NCBI GenBank assembly: GCA_019843655.1
Contig: JACDQD010000008.1
Span: forward strand, 17,084,442-17,148,441
DNA: 64,000 nt
From: Lethocerus indicus
Lineage: Eukaryota > Arthropoda > Insecta > Hemiptera > Belostomatidae
Direction: 5' to 3'
The position numbers were made by a program, and so were the translations under genes. Shown here one piece after another: positions 12,386 to 24,110 of the stretch; within the stretch, counting starts at the first letter, position 1, and each line of letters starts with the position of its first letter. Under the pieces are notes generated by a model. It was not told the DNA's origin. It worked only from the letters and a program-made list of their open reading frames with translations, and made no database searches.

Positions 12386-12449
12386 GGGAGCGGATGACGT
12401 AGGGGAGGTTAATATTTCTACCTCGGATTTGTTTGTCAGACTCGCTGTT
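12386..12449 (-). CDS. Candidate internal coding exon (64 nt), product unknown
   Basis: On the - strand a pyrimidine-rich acceptor (CCGCCCCTCCTCTGCAG) directly precedes this segment, and a consensus donor (TCCC then GTAAGTATA) follows it. Two of the three frames are open throughout; one reads TASLTNKSEVEILTSPTSSA, with ordinary amino-acid composition. That frame enters with one base and exits in phase 0. It is phase-compatible with the - strand candidates at 34805-34864 and 54025-54063. No domain is recognisable in so short a piece. It lies inside a longer chance-length open frame (12161-12505). It could be a real small exon, a lncRNA exon, or a coincidence of splice words. Confidence 0.35.
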
Positions 12450-12833
12450 CTGCAGAGGAGGGGCGGTTTTGTATTATTACGGGAGAAATAATTGATGCAC
12501 TGCATCTAGAAGTACCGGAGAATAACACGAATTAAAAATCGTTGAATTATTAATAGTATGAAACTGTTTTCAAAATATTGTTAGGGGACGTTTCAATTAT
12601 TTAGACAACTCGTAAAACAAATGTTTTACCTATAGACACAAGCTACTCTCATTACTAATGTCTACGAACTTGACTTTATGTGGGCAAGTGGGATTTAAAC
12701 GATCATCCAACCTGCGTGTGAACTTTACCTTTACTTTAGGTACCGTCCGCCCGGTCCGTAATAAACAAGAGCCGTTTTGGGACCGCCCCGTTTCAGTTTC
12801 CGACTTTATAAAGCGTCCGTATAAACATGGCCT

Positions 12834-12865
12834 ATTGGGACCGGAGGCAAGGCGGTCCTACCAAT
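12834..12865. other. Hairpin (10-bp stem with 3-base bulge)
   Basis: ATTGGGACCG (12834-12843) pairs with CGGTCC-TACCAAT (12853-12865) around the 9-base loop GAGGCAAGG, with three bases bulged in the right arm. Role unknown. Confidence 0.6.
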
Positions 12866-12879
12866 TTAAACCAGTGTTT

Positions 12880-12893
12880 GGGGGGGGGGGGGG
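12880..12893. repeat. Poly-G run (14 bases)
   Basis: Fourteen consecutive G residues, the longest G homopolymer of the window. Confidence 0.95.
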
Positions 12894-13150
12894 TAGTCAC
12901 ACGGTGGTAAAATAGGTTTACAGCCGACACTAAGATAAGTCCGTAAAGTCCCAAGGGAACCTGGAATATTGTAAATCCGTCTCCGGCCTCGCGCAATTAC
13001 GGCCTGACGTACGCACGCGTCCGATACCGACGCCATACCAGCTTGGCCCTCGCGGGAAGTAGGTATACACGGCGTGCTTTTGACGTCAGGTTGAAAGTTT
13101 AAACATCGAGCTGTAATGTATGGGACCATATCTATCGACACGATTTCAAC

Positions 13151-14700
13151 TCGGAAAAGTAATCAACGGGGAACTCGGTTATTATGTGAATAAAGTTGCT
13201 AGAGTCTTATTGATAGTACCGATTAGTTAATACGAATGAATCGCTTATGAGATAATAATATATCTTACCTTAAAATATCATAAGGAATATTCATGCGTTA
13301 CCTTCGAGATGCTATGGTTATGCCACCAGTAACACACAGTATAAAGGATGGATTATATATTTTTTCATGAATTATTATTTGAAACTAACTGGGAGTTATA
13401 TGGTGATTGATTCTGTACTGTTCTAACCCTAATATTTATATTATTGTTTTATAAATCGTGCGCTGCTCTGTACATTAAAGGAGACACAATAAAAATCGTT
13501 GACGTGGTCAACGGCCGACCGCTTGTAAGCTTTTGAAACGAGTAAATGATTTAGCTCGTGCCATGAAAAATTGCCACGATACCCAATATACATTTGAAAC
13601 ATGTCGTCTGTAAGCAGCAAATGCGGTCTCATCATTCGACGTCTCAATAGAAACATTTTAAATAGAAAGAGCGGTCGGAAATTGCCGTTAACATGACTGA
13701 TCATAAACGGTATTAATAACTGCTGCCAGCGGGTGATAGAAATTTATCTGAACACTGAGTCTTGTCATCTGTTTTTGTCCTGCTGCGGAGATGTCATCAT
13801 TAGCCACATTCCGTCTGGGATCGGCGACGGAAAAGGAATGTGTTTAACGTATTCATTTGTCAACCTTTACTGCCGAGTTATCGGTCCTATAATTCTTCGA
13901 CATTAGGATTATTTATTTAGAGATTCTGAAAACAGTAGTGTCTGAGTATTTTTTTTAACGCGAGTCTGTTCAAATATGGGGTTAAACTCTTCATTCAAAG
14001 TATATTTTTTTGTAGTCTGATCATAATTGTGATATCCGCTGACGTGTTTTTAGTTTGCGACAACAAATAATTTGGTTTGCTCAGTGAAAATGGTATTAGT
14101 TAATTTATTTTTAATATGCAACCTCTGGCAAAATCAAAGTGGAAAATATGGAACCAGAAAATATAGAGTCGGTAAAATAAATGAGTTTAGGTTCAGAAGG
14201 GCGAAATTCGAAGGTAGAGGCTGGAGCTGGGGCAAGGATTATATTACAAAGTCCGAGCTCCAATAAGAAGTGGCCTCCTTCAGTAAGCAGTTAGTTTATG
14301 ACCGTCGTGCTGTGATGGATTCGCTACCAGTAAGCTTGTAAGTTTTATATCGATTATTGTATTTATGTAAATTTGGTTATTGTTATTTGGATAGGGTGAG
14401 GGTGAAATCGATTTCGATTGTTGCAGTAGGACTACAGTAGTGATTTTCTTCCACATGAGAAGGAGCTAGCCAAAAACATTTGTCTAAAATAAGATCCGAG
14501 TATTTTAAATTGTATTCTGAGATATCTATAAATTTATACATCTTCAAGAATTTTGTCAATTACACCAGCATCGTTCCAGACATTTTAGCGCTTATCTATT
14601 ATAAACGGAGTCGTATAGGTGAAAATATCTAAATGAGCCGTACACTTGTTATTTGCTGGAAGTATACAAATTTTTCGTACTTTTCGGAATTTAATCAGAG
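13151..14700. other. AT-rich non-coding stretch
   Basis: AT-rich with stops in every frame. The only feature of note is a weak exon candidate at 14284-14337, listed separately. Nothing else supported. Confidence 0.5.
14284..14337 (+). other. Weak candidate exon (54 nt)
   Basis: A short acceptor tract (GGCCTCCTTCAG) precedes, and a GTAAGT donor follows, though the last exon base is T. One frame is open and reads KQLVYDRRAVMDSLPVS. The acceptor is poor upstream of the last 12 bases. Probably chance. Confidence 0.12.
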
Positions 14701-14950
14701 GATTTTGAATTAATTAAATCTCGTCCCTTAGGAGGCTCTAACGTCTTAAGGTTTCGGACTCCTTCCCGTCCTTTCATTTCCTCTTCTTCGAGGCCTCATT
14801 TTCCTGCCGAGCGTTCCGACCTCATTACCGTGGCTCGCCCACTCGACAACTCCTTCTCAGCACTAGGAGTGCTACTTAACTGTGAAAATTCGAGGCGGGC
14901 TGGGACGCAGTTTGGCTTATCCCGCTTGTTGGGACGCCCGATAAAATATT
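14701..14950. other. Pyrimidine-rich island with hairpin
   Basis: Composition is C/T-rich with CpGs. AGCACT-agg-AGTGCT (14859-14873) is a perfect 6-bp stem with a 3-base loop. No coding evidence. Confidence 0.35.
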
Positions 14951-15640
14951 AAATTTATTTATTTTATGTTTAAAATAAACTAGAGTTTACAAAAATAATA
15001 AGAACTCACTTTATCCACTTTTTATTTTATATTTCTTTTAACATTATTTACTTCATAAAAGAAGCGTGATTTTAATGAGAAAATATGTGGAATTATAAAT
15101 TTAAAAATGAAGTTTGTATAAGGCGTAACTATTTATATTTTGCAACTAAAATAAAATCATGTAATATTGCGCTATTTAGAATCAATCCCGTGTGATTTTC
15201 TGCCCCCACTCGCCTGGTTATTCCTAAGATCTGTTTTGGTTTCTCGACATCGCCTACAGCATTCCTACAATATTGTATTAGGGTACTTATTCATGTCAGC
15301 TGCAGATGAAGCATCCTGTCAGTCCTGTCATTGTTCCTGTGGCCTCAGATCAAATAGTGTTGGCGCATGAGGGAAGTCGTACTAAGGGATATACAGTTAA
15401 TTAGAGTTAATACAGTTAATTAAACTGTTAATTAACTCATACTACATTTAGTTGCGTTCAAAATTACTTCCTCCATCTTGAAATATTATTGCAAACATTC
15501 TCTGTTTCGGCAATACGAAATAATTACTTGCGTAATAGGAATAAAAAAAAATCTATTCCAAAATATTAAACTACTATTCACAGAAGAAAATACTGTAAAC
15601 TTGATATTTTTGAATTAACAGTAAAAGTAAAGATTCACAC
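14951..15640. other. AT-rich stretch with a nested palindrome
   Basis: AT-rich background. It contains the TTAATTAA-type palindrome described separately at 15404-15438. No gene supported. Confidence 0.5.
15404..15438. repeat. AT-rich palindrome with repeated TACAGTTAATTA
   Basis: GAGTTAAT at the left pairs with ATTAACTC at the right, and inside it ACAGTT pairs with AACTGT around AATTA. TACAGTTAATTA occurs at 15392-15403 and again at 15411-15422, so the palindrome overlaps a direct repeat. It could form a cruciform, or is a microduplication. Confidence 0.65.
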
Positions 15641-16310
15641 GATGCGTCAATAATATCGCCATCTCAAAATCTGCGGAAGGCGCCGGAGTACGGCTACGTA
15701 TAAATTATCCTCACTTCTAAAAAGATCGCACATAAAATATAAATAATGTCCGTCACATTTAATGCTAATGGGAGGCATTTTGTATGCTCTCACGGTGTTT
15801 CTGAAGAGCGGTAATTTAATTACCATAGAAATTGATTTAACTGGTGTCGCGACACTACAAAGTAATACTGGGTCTGTTCTTGGCAAACGACCAATAAGTG
15901 CGTTTTTGAAAACGGACCGTACATAACTTTATAATAATACGTGACCGACCTATCAAAGGGCGCTCTGGGGGCTTCGTCCGGCGCTTGGAGGATCCATCGC
16001 CCGCAATCAATTATCCCATGTGTCCAACCGTGTAATCCACAGTGACCTATATCGTCTCTCCTCCATAGAACTCTACGAATCCTTTTATTCTGACCTCTCC
16101 CTCTCTCTCGAAATCCCAATCCTCTCTTTCGATATCCTCCTCCCTCTGTTCGACTTACAGATAAGTCCGGACGCTTACACTCAAATGAGCCCAAGCTTAT
16201 TTGAAGACAGCAGGGAACAAAATACATTCTTATGTTTTTACTCTGATATTTTACTTAGAGCTTCAAAAACATATACACCGCTACGCCAAGAACGATTGTT
16301 ATAGAAACGG
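15641..16310. other. Mixed stretch with CT-rich tract
   Basis: Positions 16080-16155 are CT-rich (CTCTCCCTCTCTCTCG and CTCCTCCCTCTG words), i.e. GAGAG-type sites on the - strand. The 135-codon - strand frame over 15820-16227 arises partly from this bias and has no recognisable domain. Confidence 0.45.
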
Positions 16311-17030
16311 ATAATAAATCCCGGATTCCCGATCGTTTCAGGCATATTTAAAACTGGAGTGGGGGGGGGATTGTACCCGTATGAAATTTGCATATACAAG
16401 CCCAGACCTTATAAGATACTTTAGTCTAATAAATAAATATAACAGCCTGTATTCCGTATTATTCTGTGCTCCAAAGACATTGCAGCCTGTAGTAGAACGA
16501 ATTATTGTTTTATGCTACCGTTTTGTCTAAGTCGAGACATCGGAGAACATCGGACTGTACAGAATCTCCCCGCCAATGGCTCCCCGGAGTCGTTTGGCGA
16601 GGAAGGGCCGCCGTCTCTATAAAGACACGCGGCGGGCCTATCGGGTTACCCGAAAAACAAGCGGAGCTGAGAAAAATAAAGGAGGAACGGCGGGGAATCG
16701 GTTAGGTCGGCGCCCCCTTTGCCGACAAAGCGTGTATCGTACACGGGCCTCGGGGTTACTAATCTCCTCGTGTTAACACGAGGCCCCAGATCATGTTTCG
16801 AGATCCGACAAAAGTCCACCGGTGGCGAGAACCGGCCCGTGCCGAGATCCCTATCGTCCCGACCGGGTTCGAACAGACCCGAACAGACGTTTCGGGAGGA
16901 AGTTATGAGCGAATGACATCTTTTTTCTACTCCCATTATTTTTTTCCTCCCCGGCGCTCCTTTTTGCGCAGGATTTTCTGCTCCGCTGCCGTTTTGTAGT
17001 CCGGATGTTATCTCGTCTTTACAGGAGCTT
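16311..17030. other. GC-rich island
   Basis: A 9-base G run (16361-16369), an ATTTGCATA octamer-type site (16386-16394), then a CpG-rich block at 16540-16900. Overlapping chance-length frames on both strands have no shared splice signals. GTGTTAACACGAG words near 16770 form a small palindrome. Candidate regulatory island only. Confidence 0.35.
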
Positions 17031-17499
17031 AAGACTTATTAATAAATTCGTAATAAAAAAGTGGTTCTATAGGAAAAAAAATACCCTGGCGTATTTCGTG
17101 GGTATACTGACCGTCGATAGACAAACTATGTGGGTTCTTGTTCGAATCCCCTTCATGTCCATTTTATCTACCCAGTTTTCGTGTGACGTATTATGCAACG
17201 CTCAATTTTGTTCCTCATACAGTACACTCACAATATTCTAACAGAACGAACTGCAGTAGTTTATATACAATTTACGATAACGAAAACAGTCCTGAAAGGG
17301 AGTATAAAATAAATTGGATAACTCTTTCCACAGTAGCGAATAAATATCGATATTCACGTTCCCGGTATGCGTTGATCAAGCCGTGTTCAAATAAATTTAC
17401 CGATTGAAATTTAATCCGATCCGCTTCCCGCGGTTTTGTTCATTTAATCAAAGTAAAGTAATGATAAAAGGAAAAGAAAGACCGGAAATTCCATGTCAT

Positions 17500-17850
17500 A
17501 AAATAATTGCGCCTAGTTTTTCCTCCCTTATTCAAATTTCACACCCACGCCACTGGCCGGCCGCCAGCCCCCAGTTTGACCGATCGTGTCAATATATTAA
17601 AAGCCGGAAGTCGATACGGGGGAGTAAAATTAACGTGACGACCGGTAAAGAATCCTCCCCCTTCTCCTGGGGACACACTAATGCGCCCCTCACATTTCCG
17701 GCCTAATGCTATGACCCGCTTTCCCTTAATGACCGGCTCTTTTCCGTTTATCTCGGCGGCAGGCAAAGTCCCAAATATATATGTTGAACGAACAATTCGG
17801 CGGAAAAAGCCGGACTCTGAAAGTGATCTGTGCAAAATTACCCGTTAACG
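17500..17850. other. GC-richer island
   Basis: A short block of raised GC (GGCCGGCCGCCAG near 17552) between AT-rich flanks. No coding or RNA evidence; 17031-17499 before it is AT-rich and featureless. Confidence 0.3.
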
Positions 17851-17990
17851 GAAAATGAAGAAGGGAATACATTAATATAACCTATCATATATTACGAAAT
17901 CTATAATTATCCCACTGTAATTTTGACTGCATATATATCAGATATAAAACCCATTTCTGTCAATATATCTTAAGTAACGTAGATGAGCCT

Positions 17991-18780
17991 AAAACCATCC
18001 TGGGAACTGCCGGCATGAAATTGAAATCCGTCGGATTCCAATTAACTCAGCCCTGTCACGTTTAAACTCAATCACCGTGGAAACTGGAAAGTGCAACGTT
18101 GGGCGGAGTTTATCCGTAGTTTATGGCTTTCATTCGGGTCCGGAATGCAGTAAAAACTTGAGTCTAACCATCGGCCCGGATTTTAATTGAGGACCGGCGA
18201 GAGAGAGAGTGAGAGAGAGCCGTGATAAACACCGCATTCGTGACTGTGCGCGAATCCGAACGCCGTTAATTAATGCAGGATTCGCGCCGTCCAAGGAGCC
18301 ATCTGTTGTCAATTGGCCAGTGCAAACTTAATGCCCCCTCTTGTAATGATAGCCTCCGGCCTCTCTACCATCTATAACGCGGTCTGTGTTCCGCCCGTTT
18401 GCAGTCCCGTCTGGATAAAAGGGAGACTGTTATAGTTCTAAGTCGCCTGATTAGTTTGTCTGAGTGCAATGGCACCCCGCGCTGCAAGTACGGTTGTACA
18501 TCTTGTGTGTATATCGAGTTCCGATTGGAAAATCAATTCTTTTTGTACCCAGATCTAAAGTTTAACCGCGCGGTCAGTTCGGCGGGTTTGAATTAAAATG
18601 GCTAAATCGTCAGAAGTGTAGAGTATTCCTGCCGGCTTGTTCGTATGCAATGCGGGGAATCCAGTTCGCGTACTGGGCAATAATATATCCTCGGCGGTGA
18701 AACATTTGTGGGTGTGACGCCGCCTTAGTTTATCTCGGCGACCGTGAACGCAACACGACTGTGCTGTATCGTTTTAATTT
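17991..18780. other. GC-richer island with GAGAG tract
   Basis: CpG-containing block with the purine tract at 18199-18219. No coding signal with splice support. Candidate cis-regulatory region. Confidence 0.3.
18199..18219 (+). promoter_or_regulatory. GA-repeat, possible GAGA-factor type site
   Basis: Alternating GA dinucleotides interrupted by one T form several overlapping GAGAG pentamers. In insects such tracts bind GAGA-factor-like proteins at regulatory DNA (established for Drosophila). Whether this one does is inference; it may be a simple repeat. Confidence 0.4.
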
Positions 18781-19130
18781 ATCGACCAGATACAATTCAA
18801 TGATATAAACAACATATATATCGCCGCGATATAAACTAACATTTTTAAAAATTTTTTTTGTGTGGAATATAATGGTAAATAAACTGTGTCAATCTCGTTT
18901 GAACAATATATTTATAACAATTAATGTTCGTGTTCTAATTAATTCTGTCACCCTTACTTCGAGGAAAGCTCATTACTTTGGGTAAGACTTGTTTAAGACT
19001 AAAATTATACAATTTTATAACAATAAGGGAATACAATTGATTATATTATAATATTGCTTCGACTGTGTTTAACTTTCGTACACTTACGAAGAAAACAAGA
19101 GAGAAATCGGTACGGAATGAATAATGATAT
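18781..19130. other. AT-rich stretch with weak micro-exon signal
   Basis: AT-rich. At 18964-18981 an 18-base segment sits between an acceptor-like CCCTTACTTCGAG and a good donor (TGG then GTAAGACT). Acceptor GAG is poor, so I regard it as probably chance. Confidence 0.3.
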
Positions 19131-19139
19131 TATCGGTAA

Positions 19140-19430
19140 CTAGTGTGGTCTCTTACCGGAAACCATTTGGGGGAGCTCGGGCCGATGCTGTATTTTATTA
19201 ATAATGGCGTTTAATTTGAGCAGCGGCCACGGCTTGCCCAATTTACGGCCAACGTGGACGATAAACCTCCGTCCGACTTATGGCCTATTCCCTCCCGCGC
19301 TTCCGCCCCCGCTCCCGCCGCTGCCCCCGGCCAACCGGCGGCTTAATAGTTTCCGAAGAGGTATAATAGTTCCAGTGCGGAATAATGTATACCTGTTTGA
19401 GTTACTGGCTTAGTTTGGGTTTTCGGACGG
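19140..19430. other. GC-rich island with C-rich tract
   Basis: Positions 19289-19335 repeat CCGC/CCCGC words (proline-rich if translated). The surrounding 300 bases are CpG-rich. No splice or start signals justify a gene. Confidence 0.35.
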
Positions 19431-20940
19431 CATTTTCATGTAACCAGTTCAGAGCAGTAGTCGATTTTACACATCAATAGGTAATGAGATGTATCTATGA
19501 AATAACGCGTTATGAAAATGAAACTTAACCGTGAGGACCGGTTAATCTGTTCGCCCTAAATCGATTCTCCCTTTACAGTAGTAATTATTTACAAAATCAC
19601 ATAATTGTCATTGTACGTACTGGTATTCCTACAATCATATTCTAATGTTTCCCATGGCAATAGTCTTCGTATAATTTTATAAAAATTAAGAGTTTATTTA
19701 ATTCCTTGCACAATAAACTGTTACAGTTTTATAAAATTATATAACAGTATTTTGTAATTTATTAAAACATTATATTAAAAACACAACAAAATCGCTGTGG
19801 TACAACTGAATTCGTAGTATTTAATTAATTGATAAGTAAAAGTATAAAATTTGATTTTTCTGGTTTTTCAAAACTGAAATCCAACGAAATACATTTTAAC
19901 TGAGAGGTAGTTTCTGTCATGTTCTAGGTTGCAGCCGACCGGAGAAGCCTCCATATTTTGCCGCAGTATTGTCCGGTTCTTCTATTTACGAGGACGTGGC
20001 CGTATTCAACAGTCGATATAAGGTAATAATACAATATATATTTATTATAAGACAATTTAAACATTGAATTTGAATATGACCTCTTCGGAATTGTGTGACT
20101 ATATGGTTCGTAAATGATTTGAACAACGGGTGTAAGAAAGCTAAGTGCGACTGCAAGGTATTCTACATAATAGACAGCTGACGTCAAATGGACCCTTTCA
20201 TGCATATACCTTATCCTGCTCCTCTTATTAGACACCAGGTGCGTTTTATTAAAACGTAAATTTTGCGTTCGTCTACGAAGGGATATTAATATGGCTTTCG
20301 TATATCTCTTTACTACATGTTCCTTGAAAGACTCGTACTTCCTCGTATCGAAACTCGTTTGTAGGTGCGTATCAGTTTAGTTTTACCAAAAGGTTCCAAA
20401 TTTGTTCTATCTGAAAGCGCTGTGTTCTCGAAAAATATTTTCTCAGAGTGATTTGGGCGGTATCGATGCGTCCAACGTTGGGCTGAATGGGTTTTTCCGA
20501 GGGTAACTTCATTAATCCACGCGCATTCCATTTGTTGAGTCGTGCGCTGCAAGACCTCGAACTTGGCCGAGGACCACCGCCCTGAATGGATTTCACGGAC
20601 CTTCGTCTTAGCTTCAAAGGTGAAAGCGTTTCAGATCTCTTAATTTGCCCAAGGAGAAGGACTAGACATAATTCTAAAGCTCAGTGGCGCCACTCTGAAT
20701 TTCCGCTGAATTTAAATGTAAAAAGGTGAATAGGTTACTTTTTACCGGTAGGAAAGTGAATTGTAGGAGATGTATGTATTTATATAGGGCAGGTTATAGT
20801 AATAATCACCTTGAACGATATCGTTGTTATTGCTTCTATTAACGACTATATCTATATTTATACATAAATAAATCTCCTTACGGTACAAGAGATAATTACT
20901 GAGTTATCCCTACGGTTTTCACAAATATTTTCTTCTCCTG
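19431..20940. other. AT-rich non-coding stretch
   Basis: AT-rich, with a modest GC rise at 20490-20620 where CTCG and CGAG words pair around CCTCGAACTTGGCCGAGG. AACGATATCGTT near 20815 is a perfect 12-bp palindrome. Small - strand open frames at 19924-20617 have no recognisable content. Confidence 0.45.
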
Positions 20941-20956
20941 GATTTTTCAGGTAAGA
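20928..20956 (+). promoter_or_regulatory. Candidate recursive splice (ratchet) site
   Basis: A pyrimidine-rich run (TTTTCTTCTCCTGGATTTTT) ends in CAG at 20948-20950 and is joined directly to GTAAGA at 20951-20956. An acceptor next to a donor with no exon between is the arrangement of recursive splice sites known in long Drosophila introns. It lies upstream of the + strand exon candidates at 26602 and 49720, as a ratchet point inside a long first intron would. It may equally be a chance overlap of two short signals. Confidence 0.3.
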
Positions 20957-22560
20957 AAAGGCAAAGGATGTTAAATTTACGGTTTTGGGCATTTATCCGA
21001 TATAGAGGTTTATCGATAATATGGTACGTTATGACGGTATATCGAAATAATATTGATGAATAAAGTATGAGATTATAGTAGGGATTGTGTACGTATATGG
21101 CAGAAGTTAGATGCCAGTTGCGTAATAGAAATGAAATAGTGACGGTTTACGCCAGTCTATTTTAGGATTTTTTTTAGTTCATTCTATCTTTTGGGTGAAA
21201 GTTTGCACTGAATACTGCTCGGGTCCTTTTGGAATATCACCATGGGTCGTGTGGATCCAAAACCAGGCCCTATGATTTCTTCTATTGTAGTAAATAAGAC
21301 ATGTTCGGTCTGTACGATTGACGCCAATCAATTTGTGAGTTTTTACCATTTTAATACCACCTAATTATCTGAGAGGCGTTTCCGCAACCTAATTAACCCC
21401 AGTTGAATGGCGTTGGACGCTCATTGCTCGTAATTGGCCGAAACTCCGGCACAAATGACTGGAATCATCCCGGCGCTCGAATCTAATCAATTCACTGCCA
21501 GTTACCAGGACAAGTTACACAGTTCGCGTCTGCTGCGTTTTGACATTCTGTAATTCGTCTCCTTTAAATTTTGGAAAGAGGGCAACCCTTGTGGAAGAGT
21601 AATTAAGGCCTTTGAAACTTGCTAAAGGGGTTAAATTTTCGTCATTTTGTTTCAAAGTATTTGAGGGGGTGTCAGGTAGCAGAACATGCGAATGAAAACC
21701 TGGTTACGCGTAATTCGTTTTCCTAGCCATTTTTATATCGTATACTAGATTTAACTCATTTTTAATTTGTACAGAGATATTTGTCACAAGCGCTATTGAA
21801 GCGCTTAGTGTTGCGCCGTATATTTTCGTTATGAGCGGCAAAGCTTGGCAGTAGGATCCGCGACAACGATTTACGACCTAAGGGATGCCCCGGCTTACGG
21901 TTAAACCAGTTAATGGTTAAACAGTGGCGGTTCCCGGCTAGGCCCTTTCATTCATTATTAATGCAAGGCTCAGTGTTTAGACACGAATCTTCCGTCCGCA
22001 AACCCCGAAACTTGGACCAGGGGCCGCGCGTTCAACAAATGAGCTCCAAAAGGTACTCCTGTAACAGTGTTTTGAGAATTTTGTCGAGTGAACAAGCCTC
22101 GCTTTTCAGCCGAGAACAATTCGTACTGGACGTTTGTCTGCTTTGAAACCGTTTTCCGTAACAATGAACATTATTCTTCCTCCTGGTTATATAATGTACA
22201 AAAGGAAATGTATACTGCGTTAATTTCACATTTTCAATATCATTCCGTGAGTAATAGACTTAGGCTGGATGTCTGCTTTGTATGTAGATTATTAGTCAAG
22301 TCGGTAGAAAAACCGAAACAGATCCAGATGCGGACTAAATGGTGTGAGTTCACTCTTCAGTACTACCTTACATTTCCTTCAACTGCAAATAAATTTTTGC
22401 AATAATTTATTCCTAATTAAATACTGGATCCCAAACAAATTTCAAAATAAGGAACACTTAATATTCGTGTATATCAATTACTGCAGATCTAATGAAATTC
22501 GTTATTGGTTTATTCAAAGATGCAACGATGTTCACGATAAATACTTGAACGGGAATCGTA
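20957..22560. other. Mixed non-coding stretch
   Basis: GC is raised at 21360-21620 and 21830-22130, AT-rich elsewhere. No open frame with recognisable content, no splice pairs and no repeat seen. Confidence 0.45.
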
Positions 22561-22935
22561 TATAAGGCCAGCCGACGTGGAAAAGGCTGACTCGCGGTGG
22601 AATGGCGGATCAGGGGCGAGAAACGTGGCCGGACCGGGAAAAATTTATACCCCTGACTGACCTAATAATTTTTAAAGCCCACAGTAATAAGATAGGAACA
22701 CGAAATCTGCGGGCGTAAAAAGCCGACGGTGATTTAGGCCGGGAACCCCACCACCCCCGGGACCTTCTTAGCGCCGGGTTGGAAAAGTTATACCGAAATC
22801 CGGACTTCTTCTTAAATATTGAAATAAGGGGGAGGATGGATCTGAATTTAAGGGGCAGGGGTTCCGGTCCGGTTGATTATTCATGGTACAAGATAGCATG
22901 GATCAATCGGCGTCCCACATCAACTCATGAGGCGT
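22561..22935. other. GC-rich island
   Basis: Sharp rise in GC with GGCCGG and CCCCACCACCCCCGG words between AT-rich flanks. No coding evidence. 22936-23270 to its right is AT-rich and featureless. Confidence 0.35.
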
Positions 22936-23270
22936 CGTAGATATGCAGACCGTAATTACTCTTCATAAATAAAATAACATAAAATAAATGTTATTCCTTC
23001 ATTGTGGTGTGCACAACGCATAGTTCATAGTTGGTTCCAATTAGTTTCTTATTAAGGAAAAGGAATTGTAAAAGAGATTGAGATATGATATGTGCCTATT
23101 ATGCTTTTATAGTACTTATATGCAGGGTGCACGAGGAGATTAAATACAAAGACACATCTAATACATATTATAACGGGATAGCTTTTATTTAATATTGTTT
23201 AATAATACTTTAGTTATGACATTATACCATAAATTCATATGCTCGGCTGAAAACGATCTGGTAAAATGAA

Positions 23271-23770
23271 ATAATCGAGCGGGAAACGGCGTACGTGAAG
23301 GGCGAACAGTTTGTTCTTCATAGAATGTTTTTTCTAAGCGTGAAAATTGAAAAGATTATGGCCATTTAACGAGGACAGGGGCAAACGGCCGTCGGATGGG
23401 CCACCGCTCCCAAAACGGCGAGGCCGGGGACTGGAGAAGATAATAAATAAAGGGGAGGTCTGGCTAAGCGCGGCCTATAATTATAGCAGTGGTGAAGTGG
23501 GACCGTTACGGGGGAGGGAGGCCCCCATTTAGCCAATTAACAGTCGGATTCGCCCCGCGCCCACGAATGTACGTCATCCCTTTCCCCTTGGCGGACATTG
23601 GGAGCTCACCCAACTTCTTACCCCGGTCCTGAACTATCGAGTAAATTCATGATTCCCCACTCCGAATTAGGTCGGTTCCGTGCGGTCTCGATGCCCTACG
23701 GCTGCAACGTTAGACAGCATCAAACTTGCGATTGGTTTTGACATTTCCCCATCGTCATTCCTGTTGAACA
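23271..23770. other. GC-rich island
   Basis: CpG-rich block (GGCCGTCGG, GCCCCGCGCCC words) with a 61-codon frame that has no features. Candidate regulatory island; 23771-24110 to its right is AT-rich with nothing seen. Confidence 0.35.
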
Positions 23771-24110
23771 TTTGCTGGAGGGTTGTCCGGAAGGAGAAAT
23801 TTATTGCACGAATGGTAGCTGAGGTCCCAAAAGTATAAATAATTGTAGTGGAAACAAGATATCACATCGATTGCAAATATGAACTATTAAATTACCGGGG
23901 ATCTTCAAATATGATTAATCAACCGGTATTGCCGGACATTATGCAATTTTTTTCGGGATATCGAAACTTGTCTGTGACTATAGTAGTGTAACTCTTTTAA
24001 TATCATGAGCAGTGATTTAAAAGTTTAAAATTCGGGTTTTTCCAATAACTAACTTTCTATCCAAACAGGTATTTTCGCTTATAACTGCAACGCTTTAAAG
24101 CGTATTGAGA

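Larger units (their letters stand above)
12658..13150. other. GC-richer island with poly-G run
   Basis: A short higher-GC block with several GGACCG/CGGTCC words (12779, 12838, 12853) and the 14-base G run at 12880-12893. No coding evidence. Confidence 0.35.

Noticed and set aside
15820..16227. 135-codon - strand frame as a gene
   Set aside because: It overlaps a CT-rich tract, lacks motifs, and has no matching splice sites or conserved-looking composition.
17080..17160. GTTCGAATCC B-box-like word suggesting a tRNA
   Set aside because: The T-stem does not pair and no A box, anticodon arm or acceptor stem is found.
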